Made by a program: the position numbers and the translations under genes. A stretch of 64,000 bases of DNA from Chamaelirium japonicum (Eukaryota; Streptophyta; Magnoliopsida; Liliales; Melanthiaceae), in the NCBI GenBank assembly GCA_947650365.1, contig CANTAL010000126.1, positions 186,001 to 250,000 on the forward strand, written 5' to 3'. The notes beneath the pieces were generated by a model. That model saw only the letters and a program-made list of their open reading frames with translations. It was not told the origin of the DNA and did no database searches. Positions 45,858 to 56,773 of this stretch are shown piece by piece (position 1 is the first letter of the stretch; each line of letters opens with the position of its first letter).

Positions 45858-48152
45858 TGTTAGGTTTGATGTGGTCAACAGCTCGTAAAACCCTAGGTTT
45901 GACTGTATATGGTTGATAGTTTATTTAGGATTGTATAAAGGTACGTATTATTATACGTGTTCTATTTAAAGAACTTAAGGAGCCGTGGCTATATAGTAGT
46001 CCATCTGAGTGGGAGACTCAGTGGATCGGTCCTATGAGCCTAAATCGTTCACAGCTCTGATTTGGGTTGGTCGCCCTATCAGGATAAGCTGTTGGAATGA
46101 CAGAGCATGAGAATCTCCATAATGGTCATTACCAGGCACAATGTCTGTGGCCGAACAGAACCAACACGGTGCATAGATCGGTAAGCAGACATCGGTGCAC
46201 ATAGCCGTGTTTCTGCTTAGGGTAATCGGTCCTAAACCTTGAGGAACCGTGACCGGTGGACTAACCAGTTGCGTGTAACTTTGGTTCACCAACGTGTGAG
46301 GGATCTAACCATGACCCAAAACCACGGTGCGCTAGGTTACCGGGCTGGCGTTGCATCGGCACGCCACTCTTGTAGGTTATCCACATCCTTATCGGGAGGT
46401 GCGTTCCTTGGTATGACATACACCGTACTAAACCCAGGCCTGGTGGTTAGTAGTTGAGCTATTGACCGGATCCGGTTGCTTGGCCAAAGCGATCGGAGGT
46501 GCGATGTGATAGTCAACCTGGAAGGAACCTAGTCATATGGTCACTCGAGTCTGACGGTGCTCTCCACCGCTCGAGTTGACTCATGGCACCAAGTGGAGGG
46601 ACATTGTATTACCAATACTAAGCGGAGAACAGGGGTATGCGAGAGAGCTTAATAAGTCTGGGAGAATTGGAGTGCAGCCTGCGTCGCACTCTGGGTGGCT
46701 ACGCAGGTTAACCGGGACCCAGAGGATTGACAGGGACACTCGGGTAGTGTGTCGATCGGGTTCGGTTGGAAGCCATGAATCCTAGTCCCTGAAGGTTCCA
46801 CCCTATCCTCGATCATTACGGATCAATACTTTTTCCTTGTCTCACAGCATATTATGAGTTGAAGAAATAATGCCTAATCGTCCTGTGTTCCGTGAGTGCA
46901 TCGCATTGGAGCATGGTGGTAGCACAGGACTAAGTGTGTTCACTAGGGGGCAACCCCAGAGTAGTGTAGAGACATACGATGTTGCAATTATACCATGAGG
47001 AGTCCATTCCGTGTGTGCGTGTTGCACTAGAACGCAGAATGCGAGTTTAGTAATTTTTACTATGGGGCACCCCACCTTTTACTAAGGGCACCCTAGTAAA
47101 TAGTAAAAATACTATTCATCATCCCATGGTGTATTGACTTGTTGCTGATGCTGATGAGGTGCCCTAAGTGTTAGGGTGCATTATCGTGCACGTAGATGGG
47201 CCATACATTGTCCCGCATGAGGTGAACGACCACTAGATGCATGGGGGCATTTTGGTCATTTTAAAATGTCCCGCATGCCCTAGTGGCCGCCATCCTCACT
47301 AGGGCTAGCATGCATGGCCATCAAACTTATAATTAAGGGATTAATTCAGATTTGAATGATTTTGAATCATCTCCTTAATTGCAACAATTCTAATATGGCA
47401 ACTAGTAATAAAAAGGGGCATTGAATTTGAGAGTAATGAGAGGGAGAGAGAGAGGAACGGTTTCAAATGGCAAGAGAGAGTGAGGGGCACGAATTTCAGA
47501 TCTGAAATGGTGTATCATTCTCATATTTCCGATGAAGAACCAAAGCCCCTTCGCTTATGGTTCGGATTTTTATAATCTCTCTCTCTCGGGTTCATCTCTT
47601 CTCTCTCCCTCATCTTCTTCTCCAAGTGTGTATGTGAGAACGGGTGAATCCGAAGAGATTCATTTCTCTCTTGCATGAGGATCCGGCTCGAGATTGCTGC
47701 CCAGATTTTACGGGCAGATCTGCACTGTTTTGATCACTGCAGGAGCTATAGAAGTCCAAATGACTTCAAACCAGTTGCAAACTCTTGGCGTTGAAGTCTT
47801 CTTTCCGGAAAATCAAGTTTCGCTTCGTTCCAATGTCGGGATAGAAAGTTATGGCCTTTGCACTGAAGGGTGTTCGTGCAGATCCGAATTTGTCTTCATC
47901 AATATTGAAGCAATTCTTCGTGGTGTTAAATCCCGCACGAAGGTATAACCTACTAACCCCTAGATCTATCATAATGCATACATATGAGATATGTTAATCA
48001 TTTCGATAGATGACTATAGGGGTTCGATTCGTATTTGTTTTATCATTTACGCATATGATTAATATGAATGAAAATTTTAAAATGTACCGCACACTGAAAC
48101 GATCCTCGGGATCAACTCCACCTTCCGCTGCGCCTCCGAAATCATTCCAACA
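45858..48152 (+). mobile_element. Solo LTR 2 (2295 bp) of an LTR retrotransposon
   Basis: Non-satellite insertion with TG...CA ends (TGTTAG at the left, CCAACA at the right; 5 of 6 terminal bases are complementary) and an AATGG duplication on both sides. It has no internal repeat of its ends and no gag or pol coding sequence, so it reads as one long LTR left after LTR-LTR recombination. It contains GA-rich tracts (about 47428-47455) and CT-rich tracts (about 47576-47625), plus a weak TATA-like TATAAT at 47571. Long LTRs of this kind are common in Ty1/copia lineages such as Angela and SIRE. That assignment, and the plus orientation, are inferences. The 62-86-aa frames inside it show no recognisable domain and run on both strands, so I do not call genes. 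Confidence 0.9.
47570..47576 (+). promoter_or_regulatory. Possible TATA-like box in solo LTR 2
   Basis: TTATAAT lies in an AT-rich stretch just before a CT-rich (pyrimidine-patch-like) run, an arrangement seen in plant core promoters. About 575 bp of LTR would remain downstream as R/U5. The match to a TATA consensus is weak, and other AT-rich spots exist (for example near 47327). Confidence 0.3.
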
Positions 48153-48157
48153 AATGG
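48153..48157. repeat. Target-site duplication AATGG, right of solo LTR 2
   Basis: Exact copy of 45853-45857 right after CCAACA. The satellite resumes in F orientation. Confidence 0.93.
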
Positions 48158-51100
48158 ATCGTACGAATGAATTAGAATGGATCGTACGAATGAACTAGAA
48201 TGGATACATTCGTGCGAATGAATTAGAATGGATCGTACGAATGAATTAGAATGGATCGTATGAATGAATTAGAATGGATCGTACGAATGGATTAGAATGG
48301 ATCATACGAATGAATTAGAATGGATCGTGCGAATGAATTAGAATGGATCGAACGAATGAATTAGAATGGATCATACGAATGAATTAGAATGGATCGTACG
48401 AACGAATTAGAATGGTTCGTACGAACGAATTAGAATGGATCATATGAACGAATTAGAATGGATCGTACGAATGAATTAGAATGGATACATTCGAGCGAAT
48501 GAATTAGAATGGATCGTACGAATGAATTAGAATAGATCATAGGAATGAATTAGAATGGATCGTGCAAATGAATTAGAATGGATACATTCGTGCGAATGAA
48601 TTAGAATGGATCGTGCGAATGAATTAGAATGGATCGTACGAATGAATTAGAATGGATATATTTGAACGAATAAATTAGAATGGATCATACGAATGAATTA
48701 GAATGGATCGTACGAATGAATTAGAATGGATAGTGCGAATGAATTAGAATGGATCATACGAATGAATTAGAATGGATCATACGAATGAGTAAGAATGGAT
48801 CGTACGAATGAAATAGAATGGATTATTCAAATGAATTAGAATGGATACATTCGTGCGAATGAATTAGAATGGATCGTATGTACGAATGAATTAGAATGGA
48901 TACATTCGTGCAAATGAATTAGAATGGATCGTACGAATGAATTAGAATGGATCGTGCAAATGAATTAGAATGGATCGTACGAATGAATTAGAATGGATCG
49001 TACGAATGAACTAGAATGGATACATTCGTGCGAATGAATTAGAATGGATCGTATGAATGAATTAGAATGGATCGTACGAATGAATTAGAATGGATCTTAC
49101 GAATGAATTAGAATGGATCGTACGAATAAATTAGAATGGATCGTATGAATGGTTTAGAATGGATACATTCGTGCGAATGAATTAGAATGGATTGGACGAA
49201 TGAATTAGAATGGATCGTACGAATGAATTAGAATGGATCAAATGAATGAATTAGAATGGTTACATTCATGTGAATGATTTAGAATGGATCGTACGAATGG
49301 ATTAGAATGGATCGTACGAATGGATTAGAATGGATACATTCGTGCGAATGAATTAGAATGGATCATACGAATGAGTAAGAATGGATCGTACGAATGAAAT
49401 AGAATGGATTGTACGAATGAATTAGAATGGATCGTGCGAATGAATTTGAAAGGATCGTACGAATGAATTAGAATGGATCGTGCTAATGAATTAGAATTGA
49501 TCGTACGAATGAAATAGAATGGATTGTACGAATGATTTAGAATGGATCGTACGAATGAATTTGAATGGATCGTACGAATGAACTAGAATGGATACATTCG
49601 TGCGAATGAATAAGAATGGATCGTACGAATGAATTAGAATGGATCGTACGAATGATTTAGAATGGATACATTCGTGCGAATGAATTAGAATAGATCATAC
49701 GAATGAGTAAGAATGGATCGTACGAATGAAATAGAATAGATTGTACGAATGAATTAGAATGGATACATTCGTGCGAATGATTTAGAATGGATCGTACCAA
49801 TGAGTAAGAATGGATCGTACGAATAAAATAGAATGGATGGTGCGAATGAATTAGAATGGATCGTACGAATGAATTAGAATGGATCGTGTGAAAGAATTAG
49901 AATGGATTGTATGAATGAATTAGAATAGATCGTATGAATGAATTAGAATGGATCGTACGAATGAATTAGAATGGATCATACGAATGAATTAGAATGGATC
50001 GTACGAATGAATTAGAATGGATACATTCGTGCGAATGAATTAGAATGGATACATTCGTGCGAAAGAATTAGAATAAATCGTATGAATGAATTAGAATGGA
50101 TCCTATGAATGAATTAGAATGGATCGTGCGAATGAATTAGAATGGATCGTACGAATGAATTAGAATGGATCGTGCTATTGAATTAGAATTGATCGAACGA
50201 ATGAATTAGCATGGATCGTGCTAATGAATTAGAATGGAACGTACGAATGAATTAGAATGGATCGTGTGAAAGAATTAGAATGGATTGTATGAATGAATTA
50301 GAATGAATTCGTACGATCCATTCGAATTCATTCGCACGATCCATTCTAATTCATTCATACGATCCATTCTAATTCATTCATACAATCCATTCTAATTCTT
50401 TCACACGATCCATTCTAATTCATTCGTAGGATCCATTCTAATTCATTCGTACAATCTATTCTATTTCATTCGTACGATCCAATCTTGCTCATTCGTATGA
50501 TCCATTCTAATTCATTCGGACGAATGTATCCATTCTAATTTATTCGTACGATCCATTCTAATTCATTCGTACGATCCATTCTAATTCATTCGTACGATCC
50601 ATTCTAATTCATTCATACGATCCATTCTAATTCATTCGTAAGATCCATTCTAATTCATTCGTACGATCCATTCTAATTTATTCGTACGATCCATTCTAAT
50701 TCATTCGCACGAATGTATCCATTCTAGTTCATTCGTACGATCCATTCTAATTCACTCATACGATCCATTCTAATACATTCATACGATCCATTCTAATTCA
50801 TTTGCACGAATATATCCATTCTAATTCATTCTTACGATCCATTCTAATTCCTTCGTACGATCCATTCTAATTCATTCGTACGATCTATTCTAATTCATTC
50901 GTACGATCCATTCTAATTCATTCATACGATCCATTCTAATTCCTTCGTACGATCCATTCTAATTCATTCGTACGATCCATTCTATTTCATTCATACAATC
51001 CATTCTAATTCTTTCACACGATCCATTCTAATTCATTCGTACGATCCATTCTAATTCATTCGTGCAATCCATTCTATTTCATTCGTACGATCCATTCTTA

Positions 51101-53596
51101 CTCATTCGTACCGTCCATTCTAATTCATTCACATGAATGTATCCATTCGTATGAATGAATTAGAATAGATTGTACGAATGAATTAGAATGGATCGTACGA
51201 ATGAATTAGAATGGATCGTACGAAGGAATTAGAATGGATCGTACGAATGAATTAGAATGGATCGTACGAATGAATTAGAATAGATCGTACGAATGAATTA
51301 GAATGGATAGTACGAAGGAATTAGAATGGATCGTACGAATGAATTAGACTGGATCGTATGAATGAATTTAAATGGATACATTTGTGCGAATGAATCTAAA
51401 TGGATTGTATGAATGAATTACAATGGATCGTACAAATGAATTAGAATGGATCGTACGAATGAATTAGAAGAGCTCATACGAATGAATTAGAATGAATCGG
51501 ATGAATGAATTAGAATGGTTACATTCGTGCAAATGAATTAGAATAGATCGTACGAATGAATTAGAATGGATCGTACGAATAAATTAGAATGGATCGTGGG
51601 AATGAATTAGAATGGATCGTACGAATGAATTAGAATGGATCCACCGAATGAGTTAGAATGGATCATACGAATGAATTAGAATGGATTGTACGAATGAATT
51701 AGAATGGATTGTGCGAATGAATTAGAATGGATCGTATGAATGAATAAGAATGGATCGTACGAATGAATTAGAATGGATCGTGCGAATGAATTAGCATGAA
51801 TCGTACGAATGTATTAGAATGGATCGTACGAATGAATTAGAATGAATCGTACGATCCATTCTAATTCAATCGTCCGATCCATTCTAATTCATTCGCATGA
51901 ATGTATCCATTCTAATTCATTCGTACAATCCATTCTATTTCATTCGTACGATCCATTCTTACTCATTCGTATGATCCATTCTAATTCATTCGTATGATCC
52001 ATTCTAATTCATTCGTACGATCCATTCTAATTCATTCGTATGATCCATTCTCATTCATTCGCACGATCCATTCTAATTCATTCATACGATCCATTCTAAT
52101 TCATTCATACGATCCATTTTAATTCATTCCTACAATCCATTCTAATTCATTCGCCCGATCCATTCTAATTCGTTCATACGATCCATTCTATGCGAATGGA
52201 TCATGCGATCCATTCGAATTCATTCGCACGATCCATTCTAATTCATTCATACGATCCATTCTAATTCATTCATACAATGGATTCTAATTCTTTCGCACGA
52301 TCCATTCTAATTCATTCATACGATCCATTCTAATTCATTCGTACGATCAATTCTAATTCACTCATATGATCCATTCTAATACATTCATACGATCCATTCT
52401 AATTCATTTGCATGAATATATCCATTCTAATTCATTCATACGATCCATTCTAATTCCTTCGTACGATCCATTCTAATTCATTCGTACGATCTATTCTAAT
52501 TCATTCGTACGATTAATTCTAATTCATTCGTACGATCCATTCTAATTCCTTCGTACGATCCATTCTAATTCATTCGTACGATCCATTCTAATTCATTCAT
52601 ACAATCTATTCTAATTCTTTCACGCGATTCATTCTAATTCATTCGTACGATCCATTCTAATTCATTCGTGCAATCCATTCTATTTCATTCATACGATTCA
52701 TTCTTACTTATTCGTACGATCCATTTTAATTCATTCGTACGATCCATTCTAATTTATTCATACGATCTATTCTAATTCATTCATACAATCCATTCTAATT
52801 CTTTCACACGATCCATTCTAATTCATTCGTACGATCCATTCTAATTCATTCGCACAATCCATTCTATTTCATTCGTACGATCCATTCTTACTCATTGGTA
52901 TGATCCATTCTAATACATTCGCACGAATGTATCCATTCTAATTCATTCGTACGAATCCATTCTAATTCATTCGTATAATCTATTCTATTTCATTCGTGCG
53001 ATCCATTCTTACTCATTCGTATGATCCATTCTAATTCATTAATTCATTCGCACGATCCATTCTAATTCATTCGTACGATCCATTCTAATTCTTTCACACG
53101 ATCCATTCTAATTCATTCGTACGATCCATTCTAATTCATTCGCACGATCCATTCTAATTCATTCGTACGATCCATTCTAACTCATTCGTACGATCCATTC
53201 TAATTCATTCGTACGATCCATTCTAATTCATTCGCACAAATGTATCCATTCTAATTCATTCGTACGATCCATTCTAATTCATTCGCACGATCCATTCTAA
53301 TTCATTCGTACGATCCATTCTAATTCATTCGTACGATCCATTCTAATTAATTCGTATGATCCATTCTAATTCATTCGTATGATCCATTCTAATTCATTCA
53401 TACAATCCATTCTAATTCATTCGCACGAATGTATCCATTCTAGTTAATTCGTACGATCCATTCTAATTCATTCGTATGATCGATTCTTACTCATTCGCAC
53501 GATCCAGTCTAATTGATTCGCACGATACATTCTAATTCATTCGCATGAATGTATCCATTCTAATTCATTCGTACAATCCATTCTAATTCATTAATA

Positions 53597-53601
53597 TGAT
53601 C
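53597..53601. repeat. Target-site duplication TGATC, left of the complete element
   Basis: TGATC precedes the 5' LTR's TGTTGGGGG and is repeated exactly at 60807-60811. The host monomer here is in R orientation. Confidence 0.95.
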
Positions 53602-53786
53602 TGTTGGGGGTAGCTGAAATCTGCCCTGGAGTTCGCACCCCCCCTCCGCGCTCACCAAATCACCTTATCGGGGAGCGAGATCCACATTGGGCTGAAGGGG
53701 CCTTAGGCTAAAAGCTCGCTCAGGAGCTCGTCCAATCTTGCGCAGGAATTCGATGGAGATGGCAGCGGGAGTTAGACCGTCATGCA

Positions 53787-53793
53787 TATAAAG
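53787..53793 (+). promoter_or_regulatory. Upstream TATA-like box in 5' LTR
   Basis: TATAAAG within CATGCATATAAAGATACC, just before the 22-bp repeats. It is conserved in the 3' LTR (60050-60056). It is an alternative to the box at 54342; which one is used cannot be told from sequence. Confidence 0.4.
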
Positions 53794-53821
53794 ATACCGG
53801 CACCACAAACATCCCTAGCTC

Positions 53822-54002
53822 ATGCAGGAGCTCGCCCCAAGCTCGCTCAGGTGCTCGCCCCAAGCTCGCTCAGGAGCTCGCCCAAGCTCGCTCAGGAGCT
53901 CGATTAAGCTCGCTCAGGAGCTCGCCCGAGCTCGCTCAGGAGCTCGCCCGAGCTCGCTCAGGAGCTCGCCCAAGCTCGCTCAGGAGCTCGCCCATGCTCG
54001 CC
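53822..54002 (+). repeat. 22-bp tandem repeats in 5' LTR
   Basis: The unit reads about GCTCGCTCAGGAGCTCGCCC plus AA. Copies start near 53841, 53864, 53886, 53908, 53930, 53952, 53974 and 53996 (spacing 22, once 23). Each holds the palindrome GAGCTC, and the cluster can fold on itself. Copy number is the same in the 3' LTR, so the cluster predates this insertion. Confidence 0.92.
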
Positions 54003-54341
54003 AGAACTCCCCAGTTTATCGAAGAGGTCGCTCCCGCGAGGTCCGACTCTTGATAGATATGGAAGAGAAGGCGGAGCATTGGAGGGCAAGCTCGCCTTGG
54101 CTTCCCACCGGAGGTCGCCCACAGTGTCCGGAGGTCGCCCAGACTTGAACATTCCAGAACAGCCACCTGGCAGTGACAAGAAAGATGCTCTCCCCCACTC
54201 AAACCGCCTGGCAGGCTTGACGATAGAATGTCAGGGCGTGAGTACCAAGGACTGTCAAAGACCCACACGAGCCGGATCGTGGGGGTCTAGAAAGCCCTGG
54301 AAGAATCTCTAGGTGTCGGGCCACGGTAGGCCGTTGATTGC

Positions 54342-54348
54342 TATAAAT
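54342..54348 (+). promoter_or_regulatory. TATA box of 5' LTR (likely main promoter)
   Basis: TATAAAT in GATTGCTATAAATGCTCACC, 740 bp into the LTR and conserved at the same place in the 3' LTR. The usual spacing would start the RNA near 54375, leaving about 170 bp of R/U5 before the primer-binding site. Confidence 0.6.
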
Positions 54349-54545
54349 GCTCACCCCCAGGCTCCATAGTACAGGTTCGAAACCCGATTCCCTTCCACTT
54401 TCGTCCACTAAAGCTCGCCGTTGTGCAATTGAGACTGACTTGAGCGTCGAAGGGTCTGCGCTCCCAAGGGAGCCAGACATTCTAACGCTTTTTCTTTGTC
54501 TTACAGGCAGCCCGCACGGACTAGCAAAAAAATCCCACGAACATT

Positions 54546-54561
54546 TGGCGCCGTCTGTGGG
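54546..54561 (+). promoter_or_regulatory. Primer-binding site (tRNA primer, probably tRNA-Asp)
   Basis: TGGCGCCGTCTGTGGG lies two bases (TT) after the end of the 5' LTR. The first nine bases, TGGCGCCGT, are complementary to the 3' end of a tRNA ending in ACGGCGCCA, as in plant tRNA-Asp(GUC) from memory. The rest matches less well. This is where minus-strand DNA synthesis would be primed. Confidence 0.85.
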
Positions 54562-54584
54562 ATCTTCGACTGGTTCCTGCGAGA

Positions 54585-54707
54585 ATGCCTACGACCACGC
54601 GGTTGAACACCGTCGGCTCTCGTAACCCCAAAGATGGCTCCGGTGACAAGGGGACGCAGGCGACCAAGGGCTCTTGCGAGATCTACGCGCAGCGAACCTC
54701 CTGTTGA
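54585..54707 (+). other. Short upstream ORF overlapping the gag start
   Basis: The first ATG after the primer-binding site opens a 40-codon frame that ends with TGA at 54705, in a different frame from gag, and overlaps the first 74 bases of gag. It could reduce initiation at the gag ATG, or it could be the original gag start separated by a frameshift. No domain is visible in it. Confidence 0.3.
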
Positions 54708-56115
54708 GACCCCTCAGCCCCAGGTCCCGCTCAGTGACCAGCTCTTGTTGGAGATGTTGGCCACCCAGCGGGCCATGATGGAGGAACTGACACGATTCCG
54801 TCAGGCTCCGGCGGCCAGCCGACGGTCTGGGCCGGCGAAGACGGCGTCTCCGGTGCGACCACCGGCATCAACATCGCATCCGCCCATGACCGTTTCGGCA
54901 CGGCAGGTTTCCCGCCCGGAATCCCCGGTCGAGAGAGCGGCCGTGCGCGGGGTGCCAGAAACCCCGCTTACGAGGCTGCAGAAGCTAGTAACCCAACGGT
55001 CTAGCAACCAGGCGACCTCGCGTGCGACCATCCCTCGCCGCCGTAGTCGGAGCACCGACTCTAACGAGTCGGAGGCGAGGTCTCTAGAGCGGGATCGTGA
55101 CCCGCGTCATCGGCGACGTGGGAAAGAGCCCGCGGTGGCTATACCTTCCGAAGCTCGAGAGGTAACGGCCTCCCACAGGCCAACCACCACGATGAAGGAA
55201 TCCACAGGCGCACAGCGAGGAGGCCGCCGAGCGGTAGCCCCCGAGGGTCGTCGCGGGGCGGATTCGAACCTCCCTCAAGGGAGCGTGCACGGCCGCCTAG
55301 GACCTGCGCAGCAGCCTCTGGGAGTTTTCCCCGGGCACTGGCAGCGACCTAACGCGACGGTAGACCTGCTGGAGGACCTCGCCGCCCACGGGGGTAGCTC
55401 GCCCTTCATGAGCGAGGTGCACCAAGGAGGTTTCCCTCACCATTGGACCCCACCTAAGTTTGTACTGTTCGATGGGTCGCAAGATCCAGTCGACCACCTT
55501 TTGGCTTACCGGAAGCTGTTATTCTTCCGGGACCAAGATCATGTTTTGTGCCGAGCTTTCCCGAGCAGCTTGACGGGCTCGGCGTTAAATTGGTTCCACA
55601 AATTGCCGTCGGGCACCATTCTAGATTTCCCAACTCTCTCCAGGTTGTTTCTGGAGCAGTACCGGTGCAACAGACAGCCCCCTAAAAGGATCGAGTCCCT
55701 TTTTACTTTGTCCATAGGAGCCCGCGAAACTCTTCGAAGCTTCGCGACGCGCTTTCGAAGCGCCTACCTCGCTCTGGAGGACGCTGTCGGCCAAGATCGC
55801 ACGACGGTAAGCGCGTTCCGGAACGCCCTCCCCGAGGGAAGCAAGCTTCATGACGCCCTGGTAATCAAGGATCCCCGCACGATCGTCGAGCTATTCGCCC
55901 TTGTCCAGCAGCACATTAGGCTTGAAGATGCGGTGTTAGACCGGAAGAGAAAGGCAGTCGAGCAGCGACCTCCTCCGACTCTGCGACCTCTCGTCGTTAA
56001 GGCCGTAGAGAGGCGGGAGGTGCCACAGGTGGCACCTTTGCCCGGACCGCCCACAGCTCCTGCCGTACAGCCTGTGGAAGCCCCCCCGGTGGTCGCTGGA
56101 AGGCCGGCAAACTAG
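54634..56115 (+). CDS. Retrotransposon Gag polyprotein (Tat-like)
   Basis: A 493-aa capsid-type protein that would package element RNA into virus-like particles in the cytoplasm. Residues 1-215 are basic, Pro/Ser/Arg-rich and low complexity (for example RRRSRS at 135-140 and RHRRRGKE at 158-165). Residues about 271-435 match the plant retrotransposon Gag family (Retrotrans_gag): PKFVLFDGSQDP at 274-285, LCRAFPSSLTGSALNWFHKL at 305-324, then LRSFATRF at 367-374 and ALPEG near 398-402. The last 55 residues are Pro/Val-rich. I see no CCHC zinc knuckle, which many Gag proteins have at the C-terminus, and no protease motif. The ORF ends at TAG without reading into pol. The start is the first in-frame ATG, in AAAGATGGCT. 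The frame is fully open, so the protein may still be made. Confidence 0.87.
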   Translation: MAPVTRGRRRPRALARSTRSEPPVETPQPQVPLSDQLLLEMLATQRAMMEELTRFRQAPAASRRSGPAKTASPVRPPASTSHPPMTVSARQVSRPESPVERAAVRGVPETPLTRLQKLVTQRSSNQATSRATIPRRRSRSTDSNESEARSLERDRDPRHRRRGKEPAVAIPSEAREVTASHRPTTTMKESTGAQRGGRRAVAPEGRRGADSNLPQGSVHGRLGPAQQPLGVFPGHWQRPNATVDLLEDLAAHGGSSPFMSEVHQGGFPHHWTPPKFVLFDGSQDPVDHLLAYRKLLFFRDQDHVLCRAFPSSLTGSALNWFHKLPSGTILDFPTLSRLFLEQYRCNRQPPKRIESLFTLSIGARETLRSFATRFRSAYLALEDAVGQDRTTVSAFRNALPEGSKLHDALVIKDPRTIVELFALVQQHIRLEDAVLDRKRKAVEQRPPPTLRPLVVKAVERREVPQVAPLPGPPTAPAVQPVEAPPVVAGRPAN

Positions 56116-56227
56116 CGCCTGCCTCCGGGACCCGGGGAGCGGGATTTCACCGAACGACGGAGGTTTCAACAAAGAAGTTAGCTCGGAAGCTCGGCGCAGC
56201 GAGAGCCCGCATGATCTGTAAAGTGTA
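56116..56227 (+). other. Short post-gag spacer
   Basis: About 110 bp of GC-rich sequence between the gag stop and the first 78-bp repeat. In related full elements pol would begin around here. Nothing coding is recognisable, and an in-frame TAA at 56219 closes the frame used by the repeats that follow. Confidence 0.6.
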
Positions 56228-56773
56228 GTCCGCCGTTGTGCGGACTTAAAGCAAGACCGGGATCGTCAGAGGCAGCCAGTGGGCGACCTTGAGCTTCCCG
56301 GGGCAGTCCGCCGTTGTGTGGACTTAAAGCAAGACCGGGATCCTCAGAGGCAGCCAGTGGGCGACCTTGAGCTTCCCGGGGCAGTCCGCCGTTGTGCGGA
56401 CTTAAAACAAGACCGTGATCCTCAGAGGCAGCCTGTGGGCGACCTTGAGCTTCCCGGGGCAGTCCGCCGTTGTGCGGACTTAAAGCAAAACCGGGATCCT
56501 CAGAGGCAGCCAGTGGGCGACCTTGAGCTTCCCGGGGCAGTCCGCCGTTGTGCGGACTTAAAGCAAGACCGGGATCCTCAGAGGCAGCCAGTGGGCGACC
56601 TTGAGCTTTCCGGGGCAGTCCGCCGTTGTGCGGACTTTAAGCAAGACCGGGATCCTCAGAGGCAGCCAGTGGGCGACCTTGAGCTTCCCGGGGCAGTCCG
56701 CTGTTGTGCAGACTTAAAACAAGACTGGGATCCTCAGAGGCAGCCAGTGGGCGACCTTGAGATTCCTAGGGAA
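56228..56773 (+). repeat. Seven 78-bp tandem repeats with a hairpin in each unit
   Basis: Units start at 56228, 56306, 56384, 56462, 56540, 56618 and 56696. Each begins with GTCCGCCGTTGTGCGGAC, whose 6-bp arms GTCCGC/GCGGAC can pair around a CGTTGT loop. Unit 2 keeps pairing through a G:T wobble; unit 7 has one mismatch. Because 78 is a multiple of 3, one frame stays open for about 200 codons (26-aa period, motif GDLELPGAVRRCADLKQ). It has no ATG and is cut off from gag by stops, so I treat it as a structural repeat rather than a gene. Confidence 0.9.

Larger units (their letters stand above)
48153..53601. repeat. 23-bp satellite array, section C
   Basis: Same satellite. F orientation runs at about 48153-50305 and 51145-51848; the rest is R. 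The F-to-R switch at 50305 (GAATGAATTCGTACGATCC) matches those at about 8818, 15612, 34531 and 62133. The switch at 51848 matches those at 3855, 10676, 34050 and 44755. The small inverted piece CGAATGGATCATGCG is present as a variant at 52193. No gene was seen. Confidence 0.96.
53602..54543 (+). repeat. 5' LTR (942 bp)
   Basis: Starts TGTTGGGGG and ends CACGAACA. It aligns end to end with 59865-60806 without net length change. By hand count about 36 positions differ, roughly two thirds of them transitions. It contains the 22-bp repeat cluster, two TATA-like boxes and the presumed transcription start in its last 200 bp. Confidence 0.96.

Noticed and set aside
46032..47972. Several 68-86-residue ORFs in solo LTR 2
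   Set aside because: Short, on both strands, no recognisable domain. Expected by chance in 2.3 kb of LTR.
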